This document shows, piece after piece, positions 24,483-37,196 of a DNA stretch of 64,000 nucleotides. This stretch comes from Raphanus sativus. Its lineage: Eukaryota; Streptophyta; Magnoliopsida; Brassicales; Brassicaceae. Both the position numbers and the translations under genes were made by a program. The stretch is from contig NC_079513.1 in the NCBI RefSeq assembly GCF_000801105.2, positions 23,714,273-23,778,272 on the forward strand, written 5' to 3'. Position 1 is the first letter of the stretch; the number at the start of each line of letters is the position of its first letter. Below the pieces are notes generated by a model that saw only the letters and a list, made by a program, of their open reading frames with translations, ran no database searches and had not been told where the DNA came from.

Positions 24483-24819
24483 TTTCATCATCAATAAAAT
24501 ATCCCACATCATAACTATAAGAATTAATCTACTATTATATGAAAGGTTACGACAAATCCACTCTTAGCCAATTAGTTTTAAATTGGAAACTCATAATTAA
24601 ACATAAATCTAACATAGTATCAGAGCGATAAGATTTTTTGACATAATTTATTACAACTATTACTATTATATACCGATGCTGGACCTGATGTTATTCTCAC
24701 ATTATCTACGCTTCAGACCTAGATGTCTAAACGTGAGGGATGATATTGATGAGAAATATCCACAGCAAAACTATAAGAATTAATCTCTACTATTATATAA
24801 AGGATCAGGACAAATCCAC
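24483..24819 (+). mobile_element. Degraded TRIM-like LTR pair
   Basis: Two similar segments, 24486-24565 and 24748-24817, share AACTATAAGAATTAATCT and ACAAATCCAC. After the first comes TAGTATCAGAGC (24605-24620), close to the Met-tRNA primer-binding site TGGTATCAGAGC. Before the second lies a purine run AAACGTGAGGG. This is the layout of a small plus-strand LTR element whose ends have decayed. Confidence 0.65.
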
Positions 24820-25140
24820 CACTAGTAGAAAAATGGTCTATAGCCACATTTTAGTCAGGACAGGTAGTGACTTTTCTTGAATTAGTCATTGAATAGTCAC
24901 CAATTGTCACGAATAAAGATAATAAGAAAAAATGTGACTATTCGTGTCTGTTATGTGACTTTTTTATCACGTTTTCTGTCATATTAAAAAGGTGACTAAT
25001 TATAAACACGATTTTGCCACAAATAATCCTGACTAATTGTCACAAAATGTAGACGTAGCTAAAACCGTGTCTATTCTATTATAAAATAATCTTAGTCACG
25101 GTTTAGCCACAAAATGTCCGTGTCTATGATACCCTAAAGT
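24820..25140 (+). mobile_element. CACTA-type transposon end (partial)
   Basis: The sequence CACTAGTAGAAAAA at 24820 matches the conserved terminus of CACTA (En/Spm) elements. It is followed by 300 bases of short repeated boxes such as TAGTCAC and TGACTA in both orientations, typical of subterminal regions. No matching right terminus was found, so this is a truncated end or a decayed MITE. It abuts the TRIM-like repeat directly. Confidence 0.55.
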
Positions 25141-26847
25141 AAACCTTAAATAAACTTTTAAACCCTAAACTTTAAATATAAATTCTAAAACTCTAATCTT
25201 TTCATATTTTAACCTTAATTAAAATTTAAATTCAAAATTTAGTTTTCTCAAAACTTAAACTCAAATCTTAAATTCTAAACTCCAAACACTATACCCAACC
25301 CCTAAATTATAAACAATAAACCCTTCACTTTATATAAAACTTGAATTGCTGCAATATACCTAATAGAACTAATTTCCAATATATAAAAAAGTTCAATAGT
25401 TAAAATCATATTTTCAAAGGCTTAACTTCATATTTTAAATATATACTTCAAACAACCTCCCCCAAAAGTCTAAACCCTATATGATAAATCTAGTCTCCAA
25501 ATTTATTTATTTCCTTTTTTTAACTCAAAATCTTAAATGTAACCTTTAAATCTGTTTCCAAACTTTAATTTCAGATTTTAAACTTAAACCCTAAAATCTA
25601 TTTCATATACCTCACTATCAATAACAAAGATTAAAAAATTTAAATTATAAATTTAGTTCTAAATCCAAAGATTAATTTTTTAAAAATTTAAATTGTGAAA
25701 TCTAAATCTTAGTTTTTCTTAAAATATTTTTGGCATTTTTTACAATTTTATTAAAATATATATATATATATATATATATTTAAATAGATTGAGAATAAAA
25801 TTAGATTAATTAAGGAGATGTCATCAAAAATAAAATTTAGCATTTTTTACAATTTTATTAAATAGCTTATAAACTATTTTTGTTATGTACAGAACTGCGT
25901 CCACTAATTGATGGATATACCGGCAATTTAGAAAACAGTGCTTACTCCTTTAATATTTTTTAAAAATTTAATTTAGAAAACAAGTTTTTGGGTAGTTTAT
26001 CAAATAACTTGTTTTGGTTGAGATTGTTATTTCTAGCCTTATACTAAGGATGGGCACAATACTCCATTCGGAAGGACAAAATTGAATCTATTTTTAAAAA
26101 GATTGTGATAAACCAAATAGAAACTGGTAAAATATCCAAATAGATCTAAAATTTTGGTAATCTAAGAGCTGGGTCCATCCGAATTTGATCAAAACCAAAA
26201 TATTTAATTTTTTTGAATCACAATTATATAGTTAAATATATCTAATTGTTTTTATATATAATATCAAAATTATTTAAAATATTCAGTTTCTTCAAAATAT
26301 ATAAAAATATCCAAAGAAAAAAAAAATCAAAAATACTTAAAATACCAAAATACTCTAAATATCTATTAGTTCTCTCCACTCATATATTCAAACTGAAATA
26401 ATTTTATATTAATTTTAAATATTTAGCATACATTATTTAAACTTATATGTTGTAAATTATTTTATCTTCTGGATTTTGAAACTTTCAAAGTATAACTGAT
26501 TTTTTGAATTTGTTTACATAGCGAATTCAAATCAAATTTGTAAAAATCCAAACCGAATTCAAACAAAAATTTCTAAATGTCTCAATGGGTTTTATTCTCT
26601 AGTCCATAAAAATCAAAAACTCGAATAAAATCAAATCGAAATTGAACTCTACCTGCATGTCCACTCCTAACTTAAACTATTTATATATGTGGCCAAAGAG
26701 TCTCGGGTGGACCCATTTCTCAGTATATATGTTAAGATTAATTAAGGTCGCAACATACTAAAACGAGTTATTGATGTGGACCACTTTCACCTAACAACCC
26801 ATGATGGTGTTTCCGTATTGGTTCATCTATCTGTTTTATATTTAAAA
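25141..26847. other. AT-rich repetitive spacer
   Basis: Contains degenerate AAACCCTAAA-like units at 25140-25620, a TA microsatellite at 25758-25780, and from 26050 on stretches rich in CCAAA/AAATC boxes like the interior of degenerate Helitrons. No coding potential is seen. Confidence 0.5.
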
Positions 26848-28331
26848 CTAGGGTCGGCCCGCCCTACGGGCGGGATGTGAACTATAAAATAATTTCAACG
26901 GCTAATATACAAATTAAAAACATTAAGATCTGGATACTGAAATTTTAGGCATGTATATCCGGATCCGGACCAGTTATATATTTTTAAAATATTTAAACAT
27001 AATTATATCTATATATGTATACTGTAAATATTTAGTTTAAAATGTCTATTTTTATTTTGTTTAACATTTAATATATACTTATTTTAATGTGATGTGTTCT
27101 AATTTTTATTTGATGTATATGTTGTGAGACCATACTATTATAATTATTATTTATATTTTTTTGTTGTGGGTTTTTAGTTTGATGAAAACATAATTTTATT
27201 ACAATTGACCAATTTTCCTATACAGTATAGTTTTATTTTAGAAATGAGAATATCCAAATATGTTTTATTTGTTTATTTATATTTGATCTAACTTATATTG
27301 TCAATGTTTTTCCCTTTTATATCATCTATATAATTCACAATGTGTAATTATAAAGATTTATACATCATATAAGTTTTTTTATTCTACTTCATCTATTCCT
27401 ATTCTTAGAAGAAATAAGATTAATCTTCTATGTCATTTGATTGGATTTTGTAAGTTATTCTATAACAGTGATTTATATTTATATTAAAGTTTATTAATAT
27501 TTTTAAAAGCATTAATACATATAGAACTTATAGAAATTTCATTTGCAAAAATATAGTTAAAATATAATATATATTTTTAAATTACTTTTGTTTGTATTTA
27601 TAATCATACATTTGCAAGTTAAACTATAACCATAAAATAAATAATTATATTCCACGAACGGATTATGAGCCTCACAAAATTTGGAGTACTTTAAAGCTGG
27701 AAAAGAAAAAGAAAAATTGGAGTATCTTATATATTTGATAATATATCCAAGGTTTGAGAATACCCATAAGCGTATGGACATTGTATAGTCAGAAAGCTTG
27801 AAGTTGTGGTTGCTCCGGGTAATGCCAATGGTCGCTGGCCTCACATGCTCGTCGATGAATAGCTTGCTAACCCCAAAAGACGCTGCCTTTTTCAGAGAGA
27901 TGAAGAGATCGCGATCTCCGGAAGATTATAGATTTTGCCGGAAACGACGCATCGAAGGTTTATATATATAAGGATCTAGCAGACGAAGAGCGCAATAGGT
28001 TGATTCGTAGTGGGATGGAGAATAAAGACGATTTAAGATTAAACCACAAACACCGTTACAAAATTTAGAAAGTCTCAGCGCCAAATGAAAACAGACGAAG
28101 AACACGAAGGAGAACATCTGTTTAGGGATTCCGTAGAACAGTGTCGATGGGCCTAGTGCCGAAGAGCATTTTATTTGCGCTGGACGAAGCCCACTGCAAA
28201 GCCCATTTCGAGAGAACAAAGTTTAAGTGATACGGTGCGTATCTGATGTGTCAACTCGTGAGACTTCTAATTTATGACGTGGATGCTGATGTGTCAGCAG
28301 GAGAGATTCAACTCTTTTTTATATATATAGA
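26848..28331 (-). mobile_element. Non-autonomous Helitron
   Basis: A 1,484-bp minus-strand element. The 5' terminus is TCTATATATATAAAAAAG (complement of the plus strand ending at 28331, preceded by host A). The 3' terminus is CTAG at 26848-26851 followed by host T. A strong hairpin, CCCGCCC/GGGCGGG with a GTA loop, lies 6 bases before CTAG. Short open frames inside show no Rep, helicase or host-gene similarity that I recognise. Confidence 0.88.
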
Positions 28332-29223
28332 TTTTAGATTAGAGAAACCCTTAATGACGGGTTAGGTATGTAGTCCCTAAACTATTTATATATGTGCCTA
28401 AGCCCAACTAAGTTTAGGGAAATATGGGGTGCAACTGCATATACTAGCCATGGAGATGAAACTCACTGTCCTCTATCCTCCGAACTGGTACTTGACTTAC
28501 GTACCGTGACATAAATTTCCATCTTTTTTTTTAAACACTAAATCATTATCTAGCTAGTGTTTTTATATTTGAAATATCAGTTGACTAGGGTATCAAAGGC
28601 ATGCTTATATACACTTGCATTAGAAGCTTCAATCTATTTTTGCAAAATCATAAGTAAAAAAAGATCCAAACAATATTGCCTTATGTTTATGTACACAACC
28701 TTTATTGACTATTTGCACAGACAAAAAGATAAAAAAATTGTGTCATCTGTAATTATATCGAAAATTGTTATACAAACTTTACTTTCACAATAGCTGACAA
28801 ATAAAAGCTGTCTGTGGCACTTTTAGTATATATTTCAACTGTTTCTAAATAAACATCACTTTGATATTTTCACACAGATTAATAAAGCGATAAAAAATAT
28901 GTATAAATTATTATTAATTACATCTACTTGACCAATAGTATTTAAAATAAATAAAATTATTTATAAAATCAATGCAGTTTGCAATTAATTTTCAACTGAA
29001 ATTAAGTATACTTTACATTGAAATTATAAAGTAACTTTTTTGTATAACAAAAAAAGTTTTAAAATGACACTTACTATAAAACAGAGGGAATACCTACCAA
29101 AATTGATTTTCTTTGACATATACATGTTCATAGCAAGTAGAAATTACATATGACGAACATCTTGACAAAGAAATTTATCTTCTGCAAAAATTAGGAATTA
29201 GAAACATTAGTTAAACCTATTAA
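28332..29223. other. Spacer upstream of NAC090
   Basis: AT-rich DNA with no recognisable gene. Short open frames carry no motif. Confidence 0.5.
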
Positions 29224-29333
29224 GGGCATCTCCATCCCCACTCCATATTTTACTCCATTTTTGTTCATTACTCCATTTTTCACTCTATTTACTCTATAAA
29301 TGGAGTAAAATATGGAGTGGGATAGAGATGCTC
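29224..29333. mobile_element. Tourist/Harbinger-type MITE in the NAC090 promoter region
   Basis: A 110-bp foldback element: the left end GGGCATCTCCATCCCCACTC and the complement of the right end (GAGCATCTCTATCCC-ACTC) match over about 37 bases. The 3-bp duplication TAA flanks it (29221-29223 and 29334-29336). TWA duplication plus this terminus is typical of PIF/Harbinger MITEs. It ends about 445 bases before the NAC090 start codon. Confidence 0.88.
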
Positions 29334-29778
29334 TAAGTACGACTAATTTTTATTTGCTTCAAAGAAAAAAATATATTATAAAATTGGCAAACTGATTGAA
29401 AATATAAAAAATCAGGGAAAAGAGACTGAAACTTGGACACCAAGACGAGGGCTTGACTCGTTCAATGACATACGTGGCTCGTGAAAAGCTTACTAAAACA
29501 GTAAAACATATTACAACGAAAGTAATCAAACACACACACAAGAGCATCCTTGTCTTTCACAATATCCTAAAAATATTGTATAATAAATATAAAAAGAAAA
29601 CCTTAAAACGCGTAGAACTTTTCTCATTTCACTCGGAGAGACCAATCTCTACTACTTCAACACCTTATTTAATGTCCATGAGTTATATATTTAAGAAGCA
29701 GATAGATTTGTCATAACATATCTACAATACAGAGGTTTTCTTTTGTAGCAAGTCTATTTTCATTTATCATATACAAAA

Positions 29779-30970
29779 ATGGAGGACCTTACAACTGGGT
29801 TTCGCTTCTATCCCACGGAAGACGAACTGGTTGTGTTCTACCTCCGAAACCAGCTCGAAGGAAAGAGTGGTGACTCAATGCACCGTGTCATACCCGTTCT
29901 AGATATCTTTGAGGTCGAGCCTAGTCATCTTCCAAGTAGGCTACCTCACCAAATTAGAATGTAGCTTCGACCTCATTATGGGCGTCAAAATGATTATCAT
30001 ATTACTTGTTCAGCCACAATGGCATTAAAAAGTTAGGTTAAATTATCCTTAATTTTCAAAGAAAACTAAGTTTTGCTTAGAATCCTTTTTTTTTAAACAC
30101 TTGCTTAGAATCCTCTAGTTTTTTTTTTTTTTTTGCGAGTTCAGTTTTTCAGATAACAAACAAATGAAAAGATCAGTAATGCCAATGTAATGATAAGACT
30201 CTCTTTGGTTTCTCGATTGAGGTTTTACGTAAGGTTGAACATCCTATGGAATATAAATAACAAAAACTTGCGATAATGATTGTGTGTGTGGTCTATGGAA
30301 CTTACCCTCTTTGTGGGGTTTATAATACCCTTTTGCAGATATTGCGGGAGAAAGATGTCGAGGAGATACTGAGCAATGGTTCTTCTTTGTGCCAAGACAA
30401 GAGCGCGAAGCAAGAGGAGGCAGGCCGAGCAGAACCACTGGTTCAGGGTACTGGAAAGCGACTGGATCACCTGGTCCAGTCTTTTCCAAGGATAACAGAA
30501 TGATTGGAGTCAAGAAAACTATGGTTTTCTACACCGGAAAAGCACCAACAGGAGGAAAAACAAAATGGAAGATGAATGAGTACAAAGCCCTTGACGATAG
30601 AGACAACATTTCCACAATCCCTAAGGTTGCATGTATCAAGTTTTTTTTTATTTCTTAAAACGATTTTTGATACTAAGTTTTAGAAACTCATTAATGCTTT
30701 TTAATGTAGTTGAGACATGAATTCAGTTTATGTCGTGTCTACATAACATCAGGAAGCTCAAGAGCTTTTGATAGACGCCCTGTGGGAGTTCTTCAGACAG
30801 GGAGAATGCTTACAAATGATGTTGCAGTTGCTGACACCTCCATTTTTGTGGGAAGCTCACCAGAAATTTCCATGTCAGGAGGAGAACATGTTGATCTCTC
30901 TGTGGACACAGAGATGGTGGATGGTTTAACTGAACCAATCTGGGAATGGGAGCAGCTGAATTGGCCTTGA
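29779..30970 (+). CDS. NAC090: NAC domain transcription factor NAC090
   Basis: Three exons (29779-29935, 30339-30625, 30710-30970) encode 234 residues, close to the 235 expected for the Arabidopsis protein. Exons 1 and 2 and the start of exon 3 form the NAC DNA-binding domain, subdomains A to [17 protein letters not shown] near the start, [27 protein letters not shown] and TKWKMNEY. The C-terminal region (about 75 residues) is acidic and Ser/Thr-rich and ends in WEWEQLNWP, a likely activation segment. NAC090 of Arabidopsis is implicated in leaf senescence and salicylic-acid responses. A MITE lies upstream. Location between the reductase and VAMP714 genes agrees with At5g22380. Confidence 0.95.
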
Positions 30971-33447
30971 ATCTAGCAAAATTCATAAGCAAGCAAATGA
31001 AAGTTACTGGTAATTTATTACCCATGGGTTATTATTACATTATTACTAGTTGAATTTATGACCACCAATTGTTTTTGTTTTCCTTGTAATGTGATTATTT
31101 GAGTAAGAATAAATGAGAAAAGATGATATTATACAATGTTGTTTTTTTCGGAGAAAGTATAATGTTTTTCTGGAGTTGTTTTTTTTGGTAGCTTAGTTAA
31201 GAGTCTTAAGACGAAACGAAGATGAAAAATATGAGACAAATGCAAACCATGGATCGAAAATCAAAGAAAATATTATATTTCATATGTTTCAGATTAAGTG
31301 TTGTTTCATACATATTATTTTTTTGCGTGTGTCTAATTGATATTATTTTGTTTGATTATGTTAATTAATGAGTTAAGATTATATAAGTAAAATTGAAAAA
31401 ATCTCATATTTGTTTTGAAAATATAAAAAAATATTTATAATGATTTACTCGAGCATGTTTGCAAAACCAGCTGGATACAAACTTTAAATAAACGAAAAGA
31501 GCCAAAAGGACAGATTTGTTTTATAGTGTAGAGAAAGATCGATCGAAGACTGTGGAAGAAGACTACAATGAGTCTTGGTCGTCGTCGCGCCGATAGTTTG
31601 TCACTTGAGCAAAAATACAAAAAAAAAATTTGGAGCAACACCAAAGAGGAGAATATTGGGTCACGGTCAATGCTCGAAGCCAAGACCTAAATACAAGTGT
31701 TGTTTCTCTAATACTATCTCCAATATATTTTGTTATTTTTTCTTGGGTTGAAGATGTTCTAAGCTTTGGTTGTCAGAGTTTATACAGTTTCAGTTCAACA
31801 TACTAAAATTATCATATGATTAGTAAAATTCGTGAAACTAGTTCGTAATTGTAGTAGTATTCATTCTTTTATAAATCTAGTTTGAAATCAGTTGTATCGT
31901 GTCATTTCAAATAATTAATTATATTTATCCTTTATACTAGGTTATCGGTCTACGACTACGCCATGACTCATGGCCCATGAGTGTGAACATAAGAAATAAA
32001 TATATTATAGATTTAGCAAAGTTAGTATTATGATTCGTGAAATTTTTAAGGAGGTCATTATTTATGACGTGATACTATAATTTAGTACAATCTTCAACTA
32101 AAAAAGTCAAGTTTATAACTGAATTAAGCCTTCTACTTCTACTTGTGTCACCAGGCACCAACGACAATGGCAAAACGATAATATTTGCCGACAAACAATT
32201 CCCCGAAAAGAGCCAACATTCAAATTTGGGACCCTTCAAATTTTCTTTTGTAATAGAGGAAACATATATATATATACTTCGTATGTATTAGATCAATTAC
32301 ATACGACTATAAAGGTGAAAGTGGACGAAGACTAAAAGGTTATTTTGGTCGTCGATTGCTTGTCCTTGTCTAATACACTTATACACTCACTATACATTGT
32401 TTTTTTCTACACACCACATTTTTTTGGGTTCAGAACTAATATAAGTTAAAAAACTAATATTATCATATAATTTAGGACACTAGAGTTCATAAGGGCACCA
32501 CTTTTTCATATGTATTTTTATTTTTTATTGTAAAATCTTACTAAAATTTCTATAATGTAAAATTTAGTAAAAGCTTTAACAAAATATAAATTTTGAGGGT
32601 TCAAATTTTTGTGTGTGTTAGAGCCCATATTAACAAGAATAATTTGAAGGCCCAGTTTAAAAACTCTTCTGATGCTACCACTTGAAATTTATATAATTTG
32701 AGACAAAATTTGATAAAATTGAGGATGAATTTTTCCGGCTACGTGCATGCAACAAAAGATTTTCGAGTCTTCATATTGAGATAAAAAAGATGACTTTAAA
32801 CGGCTTTATGTATGAGAGATAAGAGGATTTTCTCAAAATCTGGTAAGAGTGGTCCGTTTTTTTCTTCGAATATTAATGTTTTTCAAAGTCTATAAGATAA
32901 CTTTGATTTTCTGGAGCAACAATGGTCGGGCGGGCTGACTGGCAAAAAAAAAATAAGAATAAAAGTTAGATAGAAAGTATTCTACGTAATAAGAATGACT
33001 CGTCCGACCAAAACTTGATCTAAGAAAACAGGCTAAAAAGGATGAAGTAGTCTAACGATTAAAATGCAAGAATTGAGTTTGTTGCGTTCCTAATTTGGAT
33101 TTTGGAATAGGAAAAAAATTCACTGCAATGCTTTAAATATTAACAAAACCATTTCGGCAGGATCAAGTTGATAAAAAAATGTGATTCGATCTTAAAAATC
33201 CAAATTTCTAGTAGATGAGATAAGTGCAATGATACGTTTACTACATTTAAAAATGATGGTTTACAATTGTTTAGGGTGCAAAATGTTAGAAAACAATATG
33301 TAGGTCCCTAATTAAAAATATAACAACAAATAAAGGGGTTTTTATTCCAAACGTAATGCTCTTATTGAACTTTTAATTAAGAGACTCGACTCGAATCGCA
33401 GCAAAGTCGACGCCGGAGCGAGCGATCCACCGTACCTGACTTCTCCG
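30971..33447. other. Gene-free spacer between NAC090 and VAMP714
   Basis: About 2.5 kb of AT-rich DNA. It holds the 3' end of NAC090 and, near its right edge, the promoter of VAMP714. No transposon boundary, open frame with recognisable similarity or RNA gene was found. The genes expected here from Arabidopsis order are missing. Confidence 0.55.
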
Positions 33448-34403
33448 ATGGCGATCATCTACGCGGTTGTGGCGAGAGCCACGGTGGTGCTAGCTGAATT
33501 CAGCGCCGTCACGGGAAACACAGGCGCCGTGGTGCGGCGGATCCTCGAAAAACTTTCGCCGGAGACCGCCGACGAGAGACTCTGTTTCTCGCAAGACCGT
33601 TACATCTTCCACATCCTCAGATCCGATGGACTCACCTTTCTCTGTATGGCCAACGATACCTTCGGAAGTAAGCATCTTTTATGAAACGTTCGCCATGTTG
33701 ATTTTGAAGTCTCTGATTGATCCAGAGTCTTTGGTTGTGTAGGGAGGATACCGTTTTCGTATTTGGAAGATGTTCACATGAGGTTCATGAAAAACTACGG
33801 GAGAGTGGCGCTTCATGCACCAGCTTACGCTATGAATGATGAGTTCTCGAGGGTTTTGCATCAGCAGATGGAGTTTTTCTCTAGTAATCCTAGTGCTGAT
33901 GCTCTCAATCGTGTCAGAGGAGAAGTCAGTGAGGTTGAAAGATTGTTTCTTTGTATAGTTTCAATTGAAAAGGCAGAACCTTTTGGCGAAAGTTTTTGAC
34001 TTTGACTCACTTGTCTTGTTGTTATACTAGATTCGATCGGTGATGGTGGAGAACATTGAGAAGATAATGGAGAGAGGTGATAGGATTGAGCTTCTAGTTG
34101 ATAAAACTGCAACAATGCAAGATAGTTCGTTTCATTTCAGGAAACAGTCTAAGCGCTTACGCAGAGCTCTTTGGATGAAAAACGCTAAGCTCTTGTAACC
34201 ATCTCTCTGTTTATTTGGCGTATAATGTTTACACACCTCTTCTCTGGATACATTACGAGTTCCGGATCATTATTTTTGAACGAAGCTCATATTATTGTTT
34301 GTGTGTTGACAGGGTAGTGTTGACGTGCTTGATAGTTCTCGTACTGTACATCCTAATAGCCTTTTTCTGTGGAGGCATCACTTTATCCTCGTGCAGATCT
34401 TAA
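33448..34403 (+). CDS. VAMP714: Vesicle-associated membrane protein 714 (longin R-SNARE)
   Basis: Four exons (33448-33667, 33743-33933, 34031-34194, 34313-34403) give 221 residues, exactly the expected length. Residues 1 to about 120 form the longin domain (MAIIYAVVARATVVLAEF...). An R-SNARE helix follows (VSEIRSVMVENIEKIMERGD), with the central-layer arginine in the GDRIELLVDKT segment. A single C-terminal membrane anchor (VLTCLIVLVLYILIAFFCGG) completes it. VAMP71 proteins act in fusion at the vacuole and endomembranes; VAMP714 has been linked to Golgi/PIN traffic. All introns have GT-AG borders. Synteny fits At5g22360. Confidence 0.96.
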
Positions 34404-34943
34404 TCTCAAGAGGCCTTATTCGAATGTAATGGCACTTCAAAAAGCTTTTTCAGCCGGGAACAGATCATTGTTTTGTAAATTAAGTTACATGTCATTGTCT
34501 TCCTTGTTTATGCGCAACTATTGTAAATGTCAGAATGATTCAGAGTTTCATAAAAGACTACATCTTCTCTTTTAGAAGGTGTTACTTGTGTGAGAGTTTG
34601 TTCTCTGTATCTCATTTGGTTTGTCTTTATGAATGTTGCATCTGCAATGTACAGCACATATTCGTTGTCTATGTTCTCTGCAACATTTCTTGTTTATAAC
34701 TATTCCTCTCACACATGTTCAATAGTTTCTGTTCTGGTACATTGACATACAAAATATATTGTATTTTCCCTCAAAAATTTACAAGGAGACGATGTTAAAG
34801 AAAAAAAGGAAAAAAAAAATAACAAGAACACACAGGTTACTCTACATCCTCAGGCTCATCTTTAAGTCTTAGCAGATAGACCAGTTTCTGTTTCCCTTTA
34901 AGATCATGAACCAAACAAATCACAAATCGTCTAATTCGGAACC
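34404..34943. other. Convergent 3' flanks
   Basis: Space between the plus-strand VAMP714 stop and the minus-strand gene's stop codon. It carries the two 3' UTRs and no other gene. Confidence 0.6.
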
Positions 34944-37196
34944 TCAAAGATCGTCTGGGAAAATGAACTGAAGATCTTGGTTGTCTCTGTACACTTGAAC
35001 CAGAGCTGCAGCTTTGTATACAAACAAACCAACCATGGCTGGAACTATCTGAAATTGTATAGAGAGAGAAACAAAACAGGTTCAGACGTCAAAAACTTGT
35101 GGAAAAGAAAGAATAAGAACTTTGTAGAAACATAGCTAAAAACTTGCAAACACACAGCTGAAAGAAGCCAGAAGAAAAAAAATGGAGATGGAGACTTGAT
35201 AGTTATTAGACTTTCAAGCTCTCAAAAGCAAACATTAGCTTAGATATAGCTACCTGGAAGTCGAACAAGTCATTCTGGAAGTACTTGTGCGAGAGAATCC
35301 ACAGGGCATAGATTGCAGCTGGGATCACTAGACGTGGGGAAGAGAGTGCCATGCCACTGCCCCTGATTGTCCTCTTTACGAAGTCTTCGAGGTCTTCACT
35401 TCTTATCCCGATTCTGAGGTTGGGACAATTCAAAATCAAGTTAAAGAGCAACATCATGTGACCAACGGTTTTGATGAACTAGCAGCTTTACTTTTTAGTC
35501 TTCTTTTTCAGGAAGATATTAGGAACATCTTCGCGTGAAACACCATCCGCATATCCGTACAAAAGTTGAAGGTACAAGCAACTGCACTGGAAGCAGATTT
35601 GGTTAGGAATATACAATGTAACTGCACGAGGAAGTATGTTGCGGAACTTGTAGAATCACAATCTCGAGGTCTATCTTTCTTCAACCATAAAAATAGAGAA
35701 CTAACCTGAAAAGAACTCCAACTCCATAACTGACTGCAGCCTGTTTAGATAAAACAATAGATTCTCATGAATAGTTAAGAGTTGTAAGCCACAACTACTT
35801 TTAAGGATCTATGATTGACCTTAAAAAAAAAAAGGAAAAACAATCACCCATGAGAGGGCTTTACCTGGGGTGATAAAGCTAGTAAGCAATATCCGCTGCA
35901 CCCGGTTCCAATAACAATTGACAGGTACATCAGTTCACGCTTCAGCTACAAAAGAAAAAGACACAAAAGCAATTATTCAGAGGTGAGTTCTATAAGCTAA
36001 CACACCCAAAACAACCACTGGAATCACGTACTAAACAGCTATTTTTCCCACAAATCAACTGTTTTGGTAAATCAAAATCAAAGAAACATACTGAAAAGGA
36101 ATAAATCAATCATACAGCTTCATATTTCAGAAAGTTAAGTTTCTTCCTCCGCTCGCTATCATCCCGTAATGCCTGCGATAATTACCCAAAAGGGTTATGG
36201 AGAGAGTAGATAAAAAAAACGTAGAAAACTGTTGTAATGAGAAAGGAGTGTGAAACGAAGACAGCTAGAAACACCTTAGCTAGAGCTTTCCTATTCATGG
36301 GGGCGGAATCACTTTCCCCAACAATCCATTCTTGTGTCGGTTTAAGTTTCAAGAAACCGCTTTCTTCATCCTCATCATAATCTGCACCATCTACCAACCT
36401 CTCCGCCTGCATATATATATAACGACAAAAGTAACAATTCCAAGTGAGAAAAAATCTCCTCCATGAAAGCAAACCAAGCTCACTGCCATGTTGCAACATG
36501 AAAATGTTCTCTCTCTTAAACTATGCCTGAATGCACATAATAAAGGATTTTAAAATCGTCAAAAGCAAACTAAGATTCACTTGACAATAGAGTGATGGAC
36601 TGGATATTTCACAAACCAGAACTTAAAACCTAAAAAAGCTTGATCAACTAGCTAAACTACTAATGAACATATGAAAGAAACCTAAAGCTTTAAAAGACCA
36701 CTAATTTGGTGGTATACGCATAAACAAACATAGCTTACCTGATTATCTTCTAGTCCAACAACAGCTGAAGATGATGCACCATTGGAGTTGAGATCAATAG
36801 ATTGGAGAACTTCCCTTAACCAGAGCCTATCAGAGACTTTGGAAATGAAATCTCCATTCTCTTCTCTGTCTTTCAAGAACATTTGCAGCACATCCTCCCC
36901 CACAACCTCACTCACTATAAAATCACCAAAGACCGTAGTATTCAATTATTCACATCCCATGGAGAATCATTTGAGCAGGAACACTCATTGTGGAGATAAA
37001 AAAAAAACGTATATAAAAAGAGAAGAAATGTAGTGTTACCGGAGGAGCGAGAAGCGGCGTTAAAGGCGGACAAGCGTCGGGAACTTTTTCTCGACGGTTT
37101 CCGAGTGAGGTACGGCGGAGAAAGCCTAGAGTGCGGAGGAGGAGTGATGGCGCCGCTGGAAGACCAAGCAGCGGCGGGAATTGAGAGAGTCTCCAT
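34944..37196 (-). CDS. Predicted chloroplast membrane protein (At5g22340-like)
   Basis: Nine exons on the minus strand (37040-37196, 36739-36914, 36275-36406, 36116-36172, 35865-35945, 35706-35740, 35492-35581, 35254-35413, 34944-35048) join in frame to 330 residues. The first 50 residues are rich in Ser/Pro/Arg and look like a plastid transit peptide. Then follow an acidic region, hydrophobic segments (LMYLSIVIGTGCSGYCLLAL and a VSYGVGVLFSCLYLQLLYGY stretch), and near the end conserved SSPRLVIPAAIYALWILSH and an IVPAMVGLFVYKAAALVQVY segment, consistent with several membrane spans. Arabidopsis annotation of the likely orthologue is 'NF-kappa-B inhibitor-like', which is not a functional description. 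Exon 7 requires the second of two nearby acceptor AGs to stay in frame. Confidence 0.85.

Noticed and set aside
27557..28219. Two minus-strand open frames of about 95 codons
   Set aside because: They lie inside the Helitron at 26848-28331, begin at no convincing start context and resemble no protein I know.
31435..31683. 82-codon minus-strand frame in the NAC090-VAMP714 spacer
   Set aside because: No motif, no splice context and low-complexity composition; most likely chance.
33033..33447. Possible extra exon upstream of VAMP714
   Set aside because: The ATG at 33448 gives the exact family start MAIIYAVVAR; upstream sequence has no matching coding signal.
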